Source: an uncultured Fibrobacter sp.
Lineage (GTDB): Bacteria; Fibrobacterota; Fibrobacteria; Fibrobacterales; Fibrobacteraceae
NCBI GenBank assembly: GCA_947305535.1
Contig: CAMZDZ010000007.1
Coordinates: 1-32,814, forward strand
Length of the DNA stretch: 32,814 nucleotides
Reading direction: 5' to 3'
Position numbers and translations under genes: made by a program. Every line of letters begins with the position of its first letter. The first letter of the stretch is position 1. Under the pieces are notes generated by a model. It made no database searches. It saw nothing but the letters and a program-made list of their open reading frames with translations, and was not told where the DNA came from. Positions 6,896 through 14,813 of the stretch are shown here, piece by piece.

Positions 6896-7939
6896 CGCTT
6901 TCAGGCTGAAACTGTTGGCGAACGTTTCCGATGCCTTTGCCTTGGGAATCCAGGAATACGAGTCACGAAGCGTGCGGGACTTGCTGGATTTTTTCAGCAT
7001 GACATGCAGCACGTCGCATTCGATTTTATGCACGGTGATATTGTGGCGGAAACTTCCGCAAGCGGTGACGCTCTTGACGTCGTCCGCGTTGACGTAGGTC
7101 TCCGCCTTTGCCGGGAGCCCCGCGGTGGCCGTCTTTGCGCTTTCGAAATGGGGGAGTGATAGTTGCCCTTCGAGGAATGCCTGCCCGCCGCGGACGGCAA
7201 GGATCTTGCCGTCGGTGCTTTCTACGACAAGCACCGTGCCGTGCCAGTCCTTCTGCGTGCGTTTCTTTGTGGGCGGAAATTCCGGGATCCGGCCATCCTT
7301 GAAGGACTGGCACGCCACCGCGAGCGGGCATCCGCCGCACTGCGGGTTCTTCGCCTTGCATACGGTGCGTCCCAGTTCCATGAGGGCTTCGTTGTGCATG
7401 TAGCCCTTGGGCGCGTCCGCCCATTTTCTTGCGTAGCCCCAGTACGTTTCGCTTTCTTTCTTGCCTATGGGCAAGAAGGCGAGCTCGTAGAGCCTGCTGA
7501 ATATGCGGACCAGGTTTCCGTCCAGGATGGCTTCGCGCTTGTGGTACGCCAGGCTTAAGATTGCCCCCGCCGTGTATGCGCCGATTCCGGGGAGCGCCTC
7601 GAGTTCCTTGCGCGTTTCCGGGAATTTGCCCCCGGCCTCGGCGATAAGTTTTGCGGTCTTGAGAATGTTCCTGGCGCGGCTATAATAGCCCAGCCCCTGC
7701 CAGTAACGGAACACTTCGGCCTCGTCGGCCTGGGCCAGCTTTTCCACAGTCGGGAAACGCTCCATCCAGCGCACAAAATAATCGCGCACGGTGGACACCT
7801 GCGTCTGTTGCAGCATGGTCTCGCTGATCCAGACGGCGTAGGGATCGCGTTCTTTTTGTAAATCCGAAAGACGCCACGGAAGTTCCGTAGCGTTTTTCTT
7901 GAACCATGCCCTGAGGGCTTTTTGTAGGTCTTCCTGCAA
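6860..7939 (-). CDS. mutY: Adenine DNA glycosylase MutY
   Basis: Predicted 359-aa base-excision repair glycosylase that removes adenine mispaired with 8-oxoguanine. The HhH-GPD core holds the catalytic Glu40 in 'SETMLQQTQV', the helix-hairpin-helix 'LPGIGAYTAGAI' and the catalytic-Asp segment 'ILDGNLVRIF'. The [4Fe-4S] cluster ligands are spaced C-X6-C-X2-C-X5-C ('CKAKNPQCGGCPLAVAC'). The C-terminal part is the Nudix-like 8-oxoG recognition domain. The start is taken as TTG at 7939, two bases after the upstream glycosyltransferase stop; the frame is open further upstream but that part is the glycosyltransferase read out of frame. It is the last gene of its operon and overlaps the convergent barrel gene at its 3' end. 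Confidence 0.93.
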   Translation of the reverse strand: MQEDLQKALRAWFKKNATELPWRLSDLQKERDPYAVWISETMLQQTQVSTVRDYFVRWMERFPTVEKLAQADEAEVFRYWQGLGYYSRARNILKTAKLIAEAGGKFPETRKELEALPGIGAYTAGAILSLAYHKREAILDGNLVRIFSRLYELAFLPIGKKESETYWGYARKWADAPKGYMHNEALMELGRTVCKAKNPQCGGCPLAVACQSFKDGRIPEFPPTKKRTQKDWHGTVLVVESTDGKILAVRGGQAFLEGQLSLPHFESAKTATAGLPAKAETYVNADDVKSVTACGSFRHNITVHKIECDVLHVMLKKSSKSRTLRDSYSWIPKAKASETFANSFSLKALERLADRADKA

Positions 7940-7941
7940 GG

Positions 7942-9366
7942 CTAGATTCCGTAGGCTTCCTTCTTGAGCTGGCGGAAGTACTTGAACTGGGCCTTGGCCG
8001 CATTTTCGAGCGTGTAGATTCGGCTCTTGTCGAACACGCGCTTGCTCATGGCTTCGTATTCGTCCGCGTGGTTCTTCTTGAGGTCGTAGCACTTCTCGAG
8101 GGCTTCGAGCCATGCGTTCTTGTCGAGCGGACGGATGAACCCGCAGGATTCTTCCTTGACGATGCTCTTGGGGCCGCCGAAGTCGCTGACCACGGCGGGT
8201 GTGCCGCTGGCCATCGCTTCCACGACCACGTTGCCGAAGGTGTCCGTCGTGCTCGGGAATACGAGGTAGTCCGCGTCGGCATAGAGGCCGGCAAGCGTTT
8301 CGCCGCCTTGTTCACCGGCAAACAGGACTTCCGGATTGTCCTTGTAGATAACCTTGAGTTCTTCGAGGTACCAGCCGTAACCCACGAACATGAGCTGCAC
8401 GTCGTCGTGTCGCTTGGCGAACTCCTTCCACACTTCGTTCAGGAAGGGGATGTTCTTTTCCTTGGAAATGCGTCCGCAGAACAGGAAGCGCACGGCCTTT
8501 TTCTCGCTGAAGCGTTCCCAGGTTCCCTTGCCGGCCCAGCTCGGGTCGAACTGGTCGAGCGGGAGCCCGCGGGGGAGCATTACGATCTTGTTTGCCGGGA
8601 CCTTCAGCTGCTTCTTGAGAATTTCCACGTAGTCGTCGCAGGGGCTGATGACCGGGCGGGACATGGCGTAGAAGATGCGCATGAGCCAAAGGACGTATAC
8701 GTGCATCCACTTGGCCTTCACGAGGGTCTTTGTGTAGGTGGGCACGTCGGTACGGTAGTGGCTGAGAACCTTCACTCCGGCAAAGAATGCGCAGAAGCGG
8801 ACCAGCCAGGCTCCGGGACTCGGCGTCTCGAGTTCGATGATGTCGACCGGGTAACGCTTGAGCAGTCTCAGTACCGGGCCGATGCGCATGATGTCGAGTT
8901 CGCTGTTCGCGTAGCCGAGGAGTTCCATGCTGAAAATGCGCGGCAGCAAGAAGCAGTAGCCGTTTTCGACCACGCCGCAGGGCCTCGTGTTGAAGGCGAT
9001 GCCGGCAAGGCTGGCCTTCATGCCGTGGGCGCGCATGTAGGGGACTATGTGGCGCAGGTTGTTCGCGATGCCGTTCGTCTCGTCGAGCAGGTCGCTGTAG
9101 AAGATGACTCTCACGTCTTCGGGATCGCGCTTCTTGCGTTCCTTGTTCATGTACCAGCGCAGCTTGAGCAACTTCGGGATGTTCAATATGCAGGTGCCGA
9201 ACACGATGGGCGGAATCCAGCAGGTACGGATATTTCCGGGGGGCTTGTGCTTCATGCCCCAGTACTTGCGGAACGTGCTGGTGACCGTCCTGCCGAAAAT
9301 AGGCGGGCGGGTGTCGACCACGTCGGTCTTAGCGTTGACTTTTGTTGAACGCAATACAGTCGTCAT
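7942..9366 (-). CDS. GT4-family glycosyltransferase
   Basis: Predicted 474-aa retaining glycosyltransferase with the GT-B fold. After a basic N-terminal extension of about 90 residues, the first Rossmann domain contains 'DLLDETNGIANNLRHIVPYM' and 'HYRTDVPTYTKTL'. The second contains 'RFLFCGRISKEKNIPFLNEV', 'FVGYGWYLEELK' and the nucleotide-sugar site 'VFPSTTDTFGNVVVEAMASG' with the family E-X7-E pattern. It most resembles MgtA/SQD2/PimB-type enzymes that move sugars onto lipid acceptors, so a glycolipid or cell-envelope role is plausible; donor and acceptor are unknown. The ATG at 9366 is chosen for its ribosome binding site AAGGAG about 7 nt upstream. Its first 38 nt overlap the end of hisA. 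Confidence 0.88.
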   Translation of the reverse strand: MTTVLRSTKVNAKTDVVDTRPPIFGRTVTSTFRKYWGMKHKPPGNIRTCWIPPIVFGTCILNIPKLLKLRWYMNKERKKRDPEDVRVIFYSDLLDETNGIANNLRHIVPYMRAHGMKASLAGIAFNTRPCGVVENGYCFLLPRIFSMELLGYANSELDIMRIGPVLRLLKRYPVDIIELETPSPGAWLVRFCAFFAGVKVLSHYRTDVPTYTKTLVKAKWMHVYVLWLMRIFYAMSRPVISPCDDYVEILKKQLKVPANKIVMLPRGLPLDQFDPSWAGKGTWERFSEKKAVRFLFCGRISKEKNIPFLNEVWKEFAKRHDDVQLMFVGYGWYLEELKVIYKDNPEVLFAGEQGGETLAGLYADADYLVFPSTTDTFGNVVVEAMASGTPAVVSDFGGPKSIVKEESCGFIRPLDKNAWLEALEKCYDLKKNHADEYEAMSKRVFDKSRIYTLENAAKAQFKYFRQLKKEAYGI

Positions 9367-10108
9367 ACTTGACTCCTTTCCCACCGAAAATGTCCAGTGC
9401 GCTTCCGATGGTGAGGTCTACTTTATCTTTTGAAATTTCTTTGCAGTGTTCCAGGTCGTCGAGGCTTTTGGCCCCGCCGGCGTAGGTGACCGGGATGGGG
9501 CTGAACTCGGCTAAAAAGCGGATGAGTTCGTCATCCATGCCCTGCTGCTTGCCTTCCACGTCGGCGGCGTGGATCAAAAATTCGTCGCAAAATCCGGAGA
9601 GGTACCCGAGCGTCTGCTCTGATACCTTGACATCCGTGAGGGTCTGCCAGCGGTTGATGGCGACGTTCCAGCTGGGGGAGTCGCCGCGGGCGGTGCATTT
9701 GCAGCTCAAATCCAGAACGAGACGGGTTTTGCCGATGGTGTTCGTCAAAATACGGAGTCTTTCGTGGTCCAGTTCCCCGTTGGGGAAAATCCAGCTCGTG
9801 ACGATGACGTGACTCGCGCCTGCGTCGAGGTATTCTTTCGCGTTGGCGGCCGAAATGCCACCGCCGACCTGCAGGCCGCCTTCGTAGGCGGCGAGGGCTG
9901 CCTTGGCCGCCGCTTCGTTACCCTTGCCGAGCATGATGACGTGCCCGCCCTTGACCCCGTCGCGCTTGTACATCTCGGCGAATGTCGCCGCGGACATGTC
10001 CGTCTCGAAGTTCGTCTTGAGCCCGCTTCCGCTGTCAGAAAGCGAACTGCCCACAATCTGCTTTACCTTGCCGTCGTGGAGGTCTATGCACGGCCTGAAT
10101 TTCGTCAT
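9329..10108 (-). CDS. hisA: Eukaryotic-type HisA (ProFAR isomerase, HIS6-like)
   Basis: Predicted 259-aa (beta/alpha)8-barrel enzyme of histidine synthesis, converting ProFAR to PRFAR (phosphoribosylformimino-AICAR-P isomerase). The sequence is of the eukaryotic HIS6 type rather than the usual bacterial HisA: it opens 'MTKFRPCIDLHDGKVKQIVG' and has 'VIVTSWIFPNGELDHERL' and 'GSALDIFGGKGVKYDD'. Likely catalytic residues are Asp9 in 'CIDLHDGK' and the Asp in 'LVLDLSCK'. Phosphate-binding glycines are visible in 'QVGGGIS' and 'TYAGGAKS'. The ATG at 10108 overlaps the preceding TAA as TAATG. No other his genes are nearby; neighbours are a lipocalin-like protein, a glycosyltransferase and mutY. As I recall, this subtype in bacteria was noted for Fibrobacter and attributed to lateral transfer. 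Confidence 0.9.
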   Translation of the reverse strand: MTKFRPCIDLHDGKVKQIVGSSLSDSGSGLKTNFETDMSAATFAEMYKRDGVKGGHVIMLGKGNEAAAKAALAAYEGGLQVGGGISAANAKEYLDAGASHVIVTSWIFPNGELDHERLRILTNTIGKTRLVLDLSCKCTARGDSPSWNVAINRWQTLTDVKVSEQTLGYLSGFCDEFLIHAADVEGKQQGMDDELIRFLAEFSPIPVTYAGGAKSLDDLEHCKEISKDKVDLTIGSALDIFGGKGVKYDDCIAFNKSQR

Positions 10109-11148
10109 TAGTCTTTGCCTCCCGTTATGCACCAGTCCACGGTCTTGCCGTTGCTTGCGGTGCTTTTGCCGCGGTAAAACAGGATTTCGCCTACGGCGAT
10201 CTTGAATGCCTTCTTGGCGAGCCATCCCTCGACCTTGTCAAGAATGCTTGCCTTCTGGTACGTCTTTGTCGCAGGGAAACCGAAGGATTCCGCATCCTCG
10301 TTCCACGAAAACTTGATGTCCCCCTTGGGGAATTTTTCGCCCTTGTATTCGTTGCCGGCGTCGGTAACCGACTTTGCGGTGAGCGTCTTCATCTTGCCTC
10401 CGTTCTTTTGGATGGCATACCCGAAAGTCTTGCCGTCGGGCGTGATGTTGATGCGGCCTGCATACAGGGGGCCGCCGCTTGTCGGATTGAAATTTATGGT
10501 GCGGCTGACGATCTTTGTCGCTTGCACGGTTTGCCAGGTCTGGTCCATGTAGGCATAACCCTTGACTTCCAGGGTGTCCTCGTTGTAGGCGATCTTGCCG
10601 GTAAAGCGCCCGTAGGGGATATGGACGTACTGTCCGAACCTTTCGCTGCCGATTTTCCATACGCCGTCCCCGATGACCATGCCGGGTTCCGCGGAATCGA
10701 AGGTGACGTCGAGCAGGTATTTTCCGTTTTTGTCGGCGCTGAAAAGGACTCGGTGGCCCTTTCCGGGCTTGTTCTGCATCAGGTATTCGCCCTTGATATC
10801 TAGGGTCGAGGTGGCCTTGTCCTTCTTGAGCCTTTCTGGGGGGTATTGCCTGCCGATGGTGTAGGTTTTTCCCTTGAAATTCCAGAAGGTCATGTCGCAG
10901 CCGATTTTTCTCCCGGCTGCCGGGACGACCATCAAGGTGTAGTTGACGAAGGCGCGAGTCCCGTTGTCAAAGACGAACTGGTAGGACCAAGTCTCGTTGA
11001 AATCGTCCGTCAGGACGGTGTGGGGCATGAAATCGTCGGTAGAGGTCGGCCTGGATTGCCCTGCAGGGGCAACAACGTCCATGGCGAAACACGCCTGGGC
11101 TAACACTACAGCCAGAAGAACCGAAATCCTCTTTCCAAAAAACCTCAT
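10108..11148 (-). CDS. Secreted lipocalin-like (CrtC/Svf1/AttH-type) protein
   Basis: Predicted 346-aa exported protein. A signal peptide covers residues 1 to about 22 ('LLAVVLAQACFA'). The remainder is rich in beta-strand and resembles the two-lobed lipocalin-like fold of the CrtC/Svf1/AttH group: 'ETWSYQFVFDNGTRAFVNYTL', a central 'GRFTGKIAYNEDTLEVKGYAYMDQTW' segment, and 'GGPLYAGRINITPDGKTFGYA'. The 'GxxYxDQTW' portion is like the 'GyayhDHxWg' signature of that group. Function unknown; a lipid- or small-hydrophobic-binding periplasmic or outer-membrane role is inference. It is the first gene of the operon with hisA, a GT4 enzyme and mutY. There is no Shine-Dalgarno sequence before the ATG; TATTTT lies 8 nt upstream. 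Confidence 0.6.
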   Translation of the reverse strand: MRFFGKRISVLLAVVLAQACFAMDVVAPAGQSRPTSTDDFMPHTVLTDDFNETWSYQFVFDNGTRAFVNYTLMVVPAAGRKIGCDMTFWNFKGKTYTIGRQYPPERLKKDKATSTLDIKGEYLMQNKPGKGHRVLFSADKNGKYLLDVTFDSAEPGMVIGDGVWKIGSERFGQYVHIPYGRFTGKIAYNEDTLEVKGYAYMDQTWQTVQATKIVSRTINFNPTSGGPLYAGRINITPDGKTFGYAIQKNGGKMKTLTAKSVTDAGNEYKGEKFPKGDIKFSWNEDAESFGFPATKTYQKASILDKVEGWLAKKAFKIAVGEILFYRGKSTASNGKTVDWCITGGKD

Positions 11149-11154
11149 CAGGTA

Positions 11155-11200
11155 TAAAAATAAAAAAAGAAAGCGGATGAAGGTTATCCCTTTATCCGCT
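11155..11200 (-). terminator. Intrinsic terminator of the aro operon
   Basis: A 12-bp stem (AGCGGATAAAGG pairing with the arm ending CCGCT, one G-U pair) with a 5-nt loop at 11172-11200 is followed on the minus strand by a long T-rich run (11155-11171). It lies 24 nt beyond the stop codon of the SDR gene. Confidence 0.85.
11157..11162 (-). promoter_or_regulatory. Putative -10 box of the lipocalin-hisA operon
   Basis: Read on the minus strand, TATTTT lies 8 nt before the ATG at 11148, inside the T-rich tail of the upstream terminator. No ribosome binding site is present. No good -35 is seen, so this is a weaker example of the leaderless pattern. Confidence 0.3.
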
Positions 11201-11224
11201 CACATTGTTTATTTGACGTCTCTT

Positions 11225-12205
11225 TTAGAGGCGCAGGTCCTTGCCGTAACCCATTTTGAGTTCCGTACGGCGGCGGACCACCATTTCGTTGAACAGGTCG
11301 GTCAGGCTGTCCTCTATGGTAATCATGGGCTTCCAGCCGATGTTCGAAATTTTAGTCGGATCGCCGATCAGCAGCGGGATGTCGTTGGTGCGCTCGAAAA
11401 TCGGGTCGAAGCGGAAATCGACGCTGACGCCAGCGATGTCGACCAGCATTTCGACGAGTTCGCGGAACGTGTACGCTTTACCGCAGCAGATGTTGTACAC
11501 TTCCCCGGAAGGGGCCGTGTCGAGAATCTGGATCATTCCGCGGGCCACGTCGCGCACGTCCACCACGTCGCGGCTGATATCGAGGCTGCCGCTGTATACG
11601 ACCGGCTCGGAACCGTAGTACTTGATCTTTACGAGCTGGTAGGTGATGGAAGGAATTGCGAAACGGCGGCTATGGTGCGGACCCGTAAAGTGGAAGGGGC
11701 GCACGAAGACGATATGGAGACCGTGGGCGTTCCTGAACTGGTTCCCGAGCAGTTCCATGCAGGCCTTGGATGTCGCATAAGGCGTAAGCGGGTTGGGAAG
11801 GTCGGTTTCCTTGTGCAGATAAGTTAACTGTTGCTCGGTCCGTCCGTAGATTTCGCTGCTGCTGAGCAGCATGATCTTTGCCCTCGGCACGACCTGACGG
11901 GCGGCTTCCAGCAGCGTCTGCGTACCGAGCAGGTTGATGTTCAGCGTCTCGTAGGGCTTCTTGTAGCTGAGCCCCACCGAGGACTGGCTTGCCAAATGGT
12001 AGATGTGCGTGGGCTGCACCTTCTGCATCATCTCGAGGACATCCCTGAAGTTGAGCAGGTTGCCCGTGAGGTATTCCACGCCGTCGACTTTCTGCCAGGG
12101 CTGTGGCTGTTCGTCACTGAAGCTGAAAAGCTCGCATGACCCGTTTAGGCTGGATAGAATGTGGAAGCCGAGGGCTCCCGTTCCGCCTGTGACTAAGATA
12201 CTCAT
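11225..12205 (-). CDS. NAD(P)-dependent SDR, GDP-6-deoxy-4-keto-mannose reductase-like
   Basis: Predicted 326-aa extended short-chain dehydrogenase. It has the nucleotide-binding 'GGTGALG' at residues 7-13, 'LLSSSEIYG' with the catalytic Ser region and 'YATSK' for the Tyr/Lys pair. The substrate-binding part 'RPFHFTGPHHSRRFAIPS' and 'DISRDVVDVRDVARG' are like GDP-6-deoxy-D-lyxo-4-hexulose reductase (RMD), which makes GDP-D-rhamnose. A second and clearer RMD-like gene lies at 19955-20860 beside gmd, so this copy may use a related nucleotide-sugar. Its ATG overlaps the stop of the aroKB fusion (ATGA), placing it in a shikimate operon whose other genes have no obvious link to sugar metabolism. 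Confidence 0.8.
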   Translation of the reverse strand: MSILVTGGTGALGFHILSSLNGSCELFSFSDEQPQPWQKVDGVEYLTGNLLNFRDVLEMMQKVQPTHIYHLASQSSVGLSYKKPYETLNINLLGTQTLLEAARQVVPRAKIMLLSSSEIYGRTEQQLTYLHKETDLPNPLTPYATSKACMELLGNQFRNAHGLHIVFVRPFHFTGPHHSRRFAIPSITYQLVKIKYYGSEPVVYSGSLDISRDVVDVRDVARGMIQILDTAPSGEVYNICCGKAYTFRELVEMLVDIAGVSVDFRFDPIFERTNDIPLLIGDPTKISNIGWKPMITIEDSLTDLFNEMVVRRRTELKMGYGKDLRL

Positions 12206-13827
12206 ACACTACAACTCCCCTGGATGGCTTTCCAGGATTTTTCGACAATTTCCTTGTCGATATTGACCACCTTTTCGACGGTCCCAATTTTTGTCGGTAG
12301 AATGTAGACACGCTTGCCCTTGGAGGCCTTCTTGTCGATGGACATGGCATCCCATGCGGCTTCGGTGTCGATTGCGAAATGTTTCGGGAATCCGAGAGCG
12401 TCGAGGAGGGCGTTCTGCCGGGCTTCCGCGGCGCTGTCCATCTTGCCCAGCAGTACGGCGGCCCTTGCCGCTACGCGCATGCCGAGGCTTACGGCGATTC
12501 CGTGGCTGAACCTTTCGTAGTGGGTCAGCTTCTCGATGGCATGGCCGAAGGTGTGGCCGTAGTTCAGTATGGCCCTCAGCCCGTTTTCCTTTTCGTCGAT
12601 GCCGACGACTTCCGCCTTGATCTGGCAACTGCGGAAAATCAGGTGCTTGAGCGTCTCGAAATCGTGCGCTTTGATCTGTTCTACGTTATTTTCCATGTAG
12701 GCGAAGAACTCTTCGTCGTAGATGACTCCGTACTTGACGATTTCGGCAAGGCCTGCCAGGTATTCGTTCTCGGGAAGCGTTCCCAGGACGGCAATGTCGC
12801 AGACGACCGCCTTGGGCTGGTAGAACGCGCCGATCATATTCTTGCCTTCGGGGTGGTTCACGGCGACCTTCCCGCCAACAGAACTGTCGACCATCGAAAG
12901 GAGGGTTGTCGGGAACTGGATGAAGGGAATGCCGCGCTGGTAGGTGGCGGCACCGAAACCGGCCATGTCGCCCACGACGCCGCCGCTCATTTGCAGCAGG
13001 CAGCTCTTGCGCGTGAATCCGCGGTGCAGCATGAAACTGAAAAGCTGGTTCAGGTTGTGCAAGGTCTTGTTGCGTTCGCCGGCCTGGAACTTGAATATGG
13101 GGCAGTGCCTTGCCTGTCCGCGCAGTTCGGCGAGCTTCTGGTGCTGGGCCTTCGCGATGGATGTGTCCGTGCAGATGAGGAATTCGTATTCGTCTGCAAG
13201 GTGGAGGCCTTCGAGCATGGCGCCTGCCGCGGGGATGATGTTCTTGCCGATGAAGATGGGGTAGCGTCCGCCTTCGCTGGGGTACACATCCAGCGCGTGG
13301 TTTTCCCAGAAACGCAGCATGTGCAGGATGTGCTCGATGACAAGCCCTTCGCTGCTCTCGTTGGAACTTTCGACGCTGAAGTCGGCGCAGGCGTAGTTCT
13401 TTTCCCTTTCCTTGAGCATCACCTTGATCTTGGCAAGGCGTTCTTCGTCGCTTAGATTTGCGAGCAGCGGGCGCGTATTCTTGCGGCCGATGCGTTCCGA
13501 AAGGACTTCGGGCTTGGCCCACAGGCGGATGATGGTCCCGTTCTCGCGGATAATCTTGAGGTTCTCGGGCTGCGTCAGCGCCCCTCCGCCGAGGGATATC
13601 ACGTGCGGGTTGTTGCTTTCGACAATTTCCGCGATGACGTCGTGCTCCAGCTTGCGGAACGCGGCTTCGCCGTCCTGTTCAAAAATCTCGTTGATGGACT
13701 TTCCTGCGCGCTCCACGATGACGTTGTCCGTGTCGATGAACGGACGGCCCAGACGTTCGGCCAGGGATCGGCCGGTACGGCTCTTGCCGCTGGCCATGAA
13801 TCCGGTAAAGAACAAATGCTTTTTCAT
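12202..13827 (-). CDS. aroKB: Shikimate kinase / 3-dehydroquinate synthase fusion
   Basis: Predicted 541-aa bifunctional enzyme of the shikimate pathway. Residues 1 to about 165 are a shikimate kinase with P-loop 'GFMASGKS' (9-16), the substrate-site 'DTDNVIVERAG', 'SLGGGA' and the lid 'RKNTRPLL'. From about 175 to the end it is an NAD-dependent 3-dehydroquinate synthase with 'MSGGVVGDMAGFGAATYQRG', 'PTTLLSMVDSSVGGK' and the metal-ligand region 'NYGHTFGHAIE'. The two activities are not consecutive (DHQS is step 2, kinase is step 5). AroKB fusions exist in other bacteria but are uncommon. The gene starts 1 nt after the aroE stop and overlaps the following SDR start by 4 nt, giving a three-gene operon. 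Confidence 0.95.
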   Translation of the reverse strand: MKKHLFFTGFMASGKSRTGRSLAERLGRPFIDTDNVIVERAGKSINEIFEQDGEAAFRKLEHDVIAEIVESNNPHVISLGGGALTQPENLKIIRENGTIIRLWAKPEVLSERIGRKNTRPLLANLSDEERLAKIKVMLKEREKNYACADFSVESSNESSEGLVIEHILHMLRFWENHALDVYPSEGGRYPIFIGKNIIPAAGAMLEGLHLADEYEFLICTDTSIAKAQHQKLAELRGQARHCPIFKFQAGERNKTLHNLNQLFSFMLHRGFTRKSCLLQMSGGVVGDMAGFGAATYQRGIPFIQFPTTLLSMVDSSVGGKVAVNHPEGKNMIGAFYQPKAVVCDIAVLGTLPENEYLAGLAEIVKYGVIYDEEFFAYMENNVEQIKAHDFETLKHLIFRSCQIKAEVVGIDEKENGLRAILNYGHTFGHAIEKLTHYERFSHGIAVSLGMRVAARAAVLLGKMDSAAEARQNALLDALGFPKHFAIDTEAAWDAMSIDKKASKGKRVYILPTKIGTVEKVVNIDKEIVEKSWKAIQGSCSV

Positions 13828-13828
13828 C

Positions 13829-14710
13829 TTAATCCTGTAATCCCTTGCGCATGACGTTCACGAGGAAACTTGTTGTTTGGTTTGCGGTCTCTGCGGGAAA
13901 CCACTTTTTGAAACTTTCGAGGCCCTGGTGGACCAGCATGCCTTCGCCGGTGACGACCTTGCAGCCCTTGGCCTCGGCCAACTGCAGGAGTTTCGTGCGC
14001 GGAGGCGTGTAGACAATGTCGCAGACCACCTGGTCGTTGTGCAGGCATTCCGCCGGGAGCGGGCTCTCGTCGACGTTGGGGCTCATGCCCACCGAGGTCG
14101 CGTTGATGATGATCTTGTTGTTGGCGGACACTTCGGCAAATTCGGAGAAAGTGACCACCTGGACCCCTTCTCCAAGCCCTTTAGCCAGTGCTTCGCCCTT
14201 TTCCCTGCTGCGGCAGACGATGGTGAGCTTGTTGTGCTGCTCTACGAGCGTGTAGGCGATGGCCTTTGCGGCACCGCCGTTCCCGAGCAGGGCGACCGTC
14301 GTGTTGCTCGGGTCTACGCCGTTTTCCTCGAGGTTGCGGATGCAGCCGTACGGGTCGGTAGTCGTCCCGCACAGTGTGCCGCCGACAATGCCGTCTTTCC
14401 AGTAGAGCGTGTTCACGCTGCCCGTGAACCGGCTGATGGGGCTGAGTTCGTCGACAAGGCGCGGTTCGCCCGTTTCTGCGTCGATGAATCTTGTCTTGTA
14501 GGGGATGGTGACGTTTGCCCCGCGGAACTTCATCGCCTTGAATCCGCGTATGGCGTCGTCAAAGTCTTTGCCTTCGGGGGCGTAGGGCAGGTATGCCGCA
14601 TTGATGCCGAGCTCTTTGAACAGCGCGTTGTGCATCAGCGGAGACTTGCTGTGCCCGACGGGCTGCCCGAAAATGCAGAGCGTTTCTGTCTTTCCGTTTA
14701 TGGAAGCCAA
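13829..14710 (-). CDS. aroE: Shikimate dehydrogenase
   Basis: Predicted 293-aa NADP-dependent enzyme reducing 3-dehydroshikimate to shikimate. The shikimate site is visible in 'GQPVGHSKSPLMHNALF' near the N-terminus and 'GANVTIPYKT' with the catalytic Lys. The cofactor domain has 'ALLGNGGAAKAIAY', and the C-terminal region contains 'VCDIVYTPPRTKLLQLAEAKG'. The start is a TTG at 14710, supported by GAGGA five bases upstream. It leads the aroE-aroKB-SDR operon, which supplies two consecutive late shikimate steps (dehydrogenase, kinase) plus the early synthase. It diverges from der across about 100 bp of AT-rich DNA. Confidence 0.95.
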   Translation of the reverse strand: MASINGKTETLCIFGQPVGHSKSPLMHNALFKELGINAAYLPYAPEGKDFDDAIRGFKAMKFRGANVTIPYKTRFIDAETGEPRLVDELSPISRFTGSVNTLYWKDGIVGGTLCGTTTDPYGCIRNLEENGVDPSNTTVALLGNGGAAKAIAYTLVEQHNKLTIVCRSREKGEALAKGLGEGVQVVTFSEFAEVSANNKIIINATSVGMSPNVDESPLPAECLHNDQVVCDIVYTPPRTKLLQLAEAKGCKVVTGEGMLVHQGLESFKKWFPAETANQTTSFLVNVMRKGLQD

Positions 14711-14799
14711 TATATCCTCGCTATGTCTTTCCCACCTGGGGAAAAACTCTTAATAACCATACTACAAAGATATAATAAAATTTGGAGAAAAGGGTTTTC

Positions 14800-14805
14800 T
14801 ATATT
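14800..14805 (+). promoter_or_regulatory. Putative -10 box of der, close to the start codon
   Basis: TATATT ends 8 nt before the der ATG, in the context TTTTCTATATTTTAC. There is no Shine-Dalgarno sequence between it and the ATG. A second TATAAT at 14771-14776 could serve as an upstream promoter with a 30-nt leader. Confidence 0.45.
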
Positions 14806-14813
14806 TTACACCG

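Noticed and set aside
7940-8113. N-terminal extension of mutY into the glycosyltransferase gene
   Set aside because: The extension is Arg/Gln-rich shadow sequence, and the MutY family N-terminus begins at the TTG at 7939.
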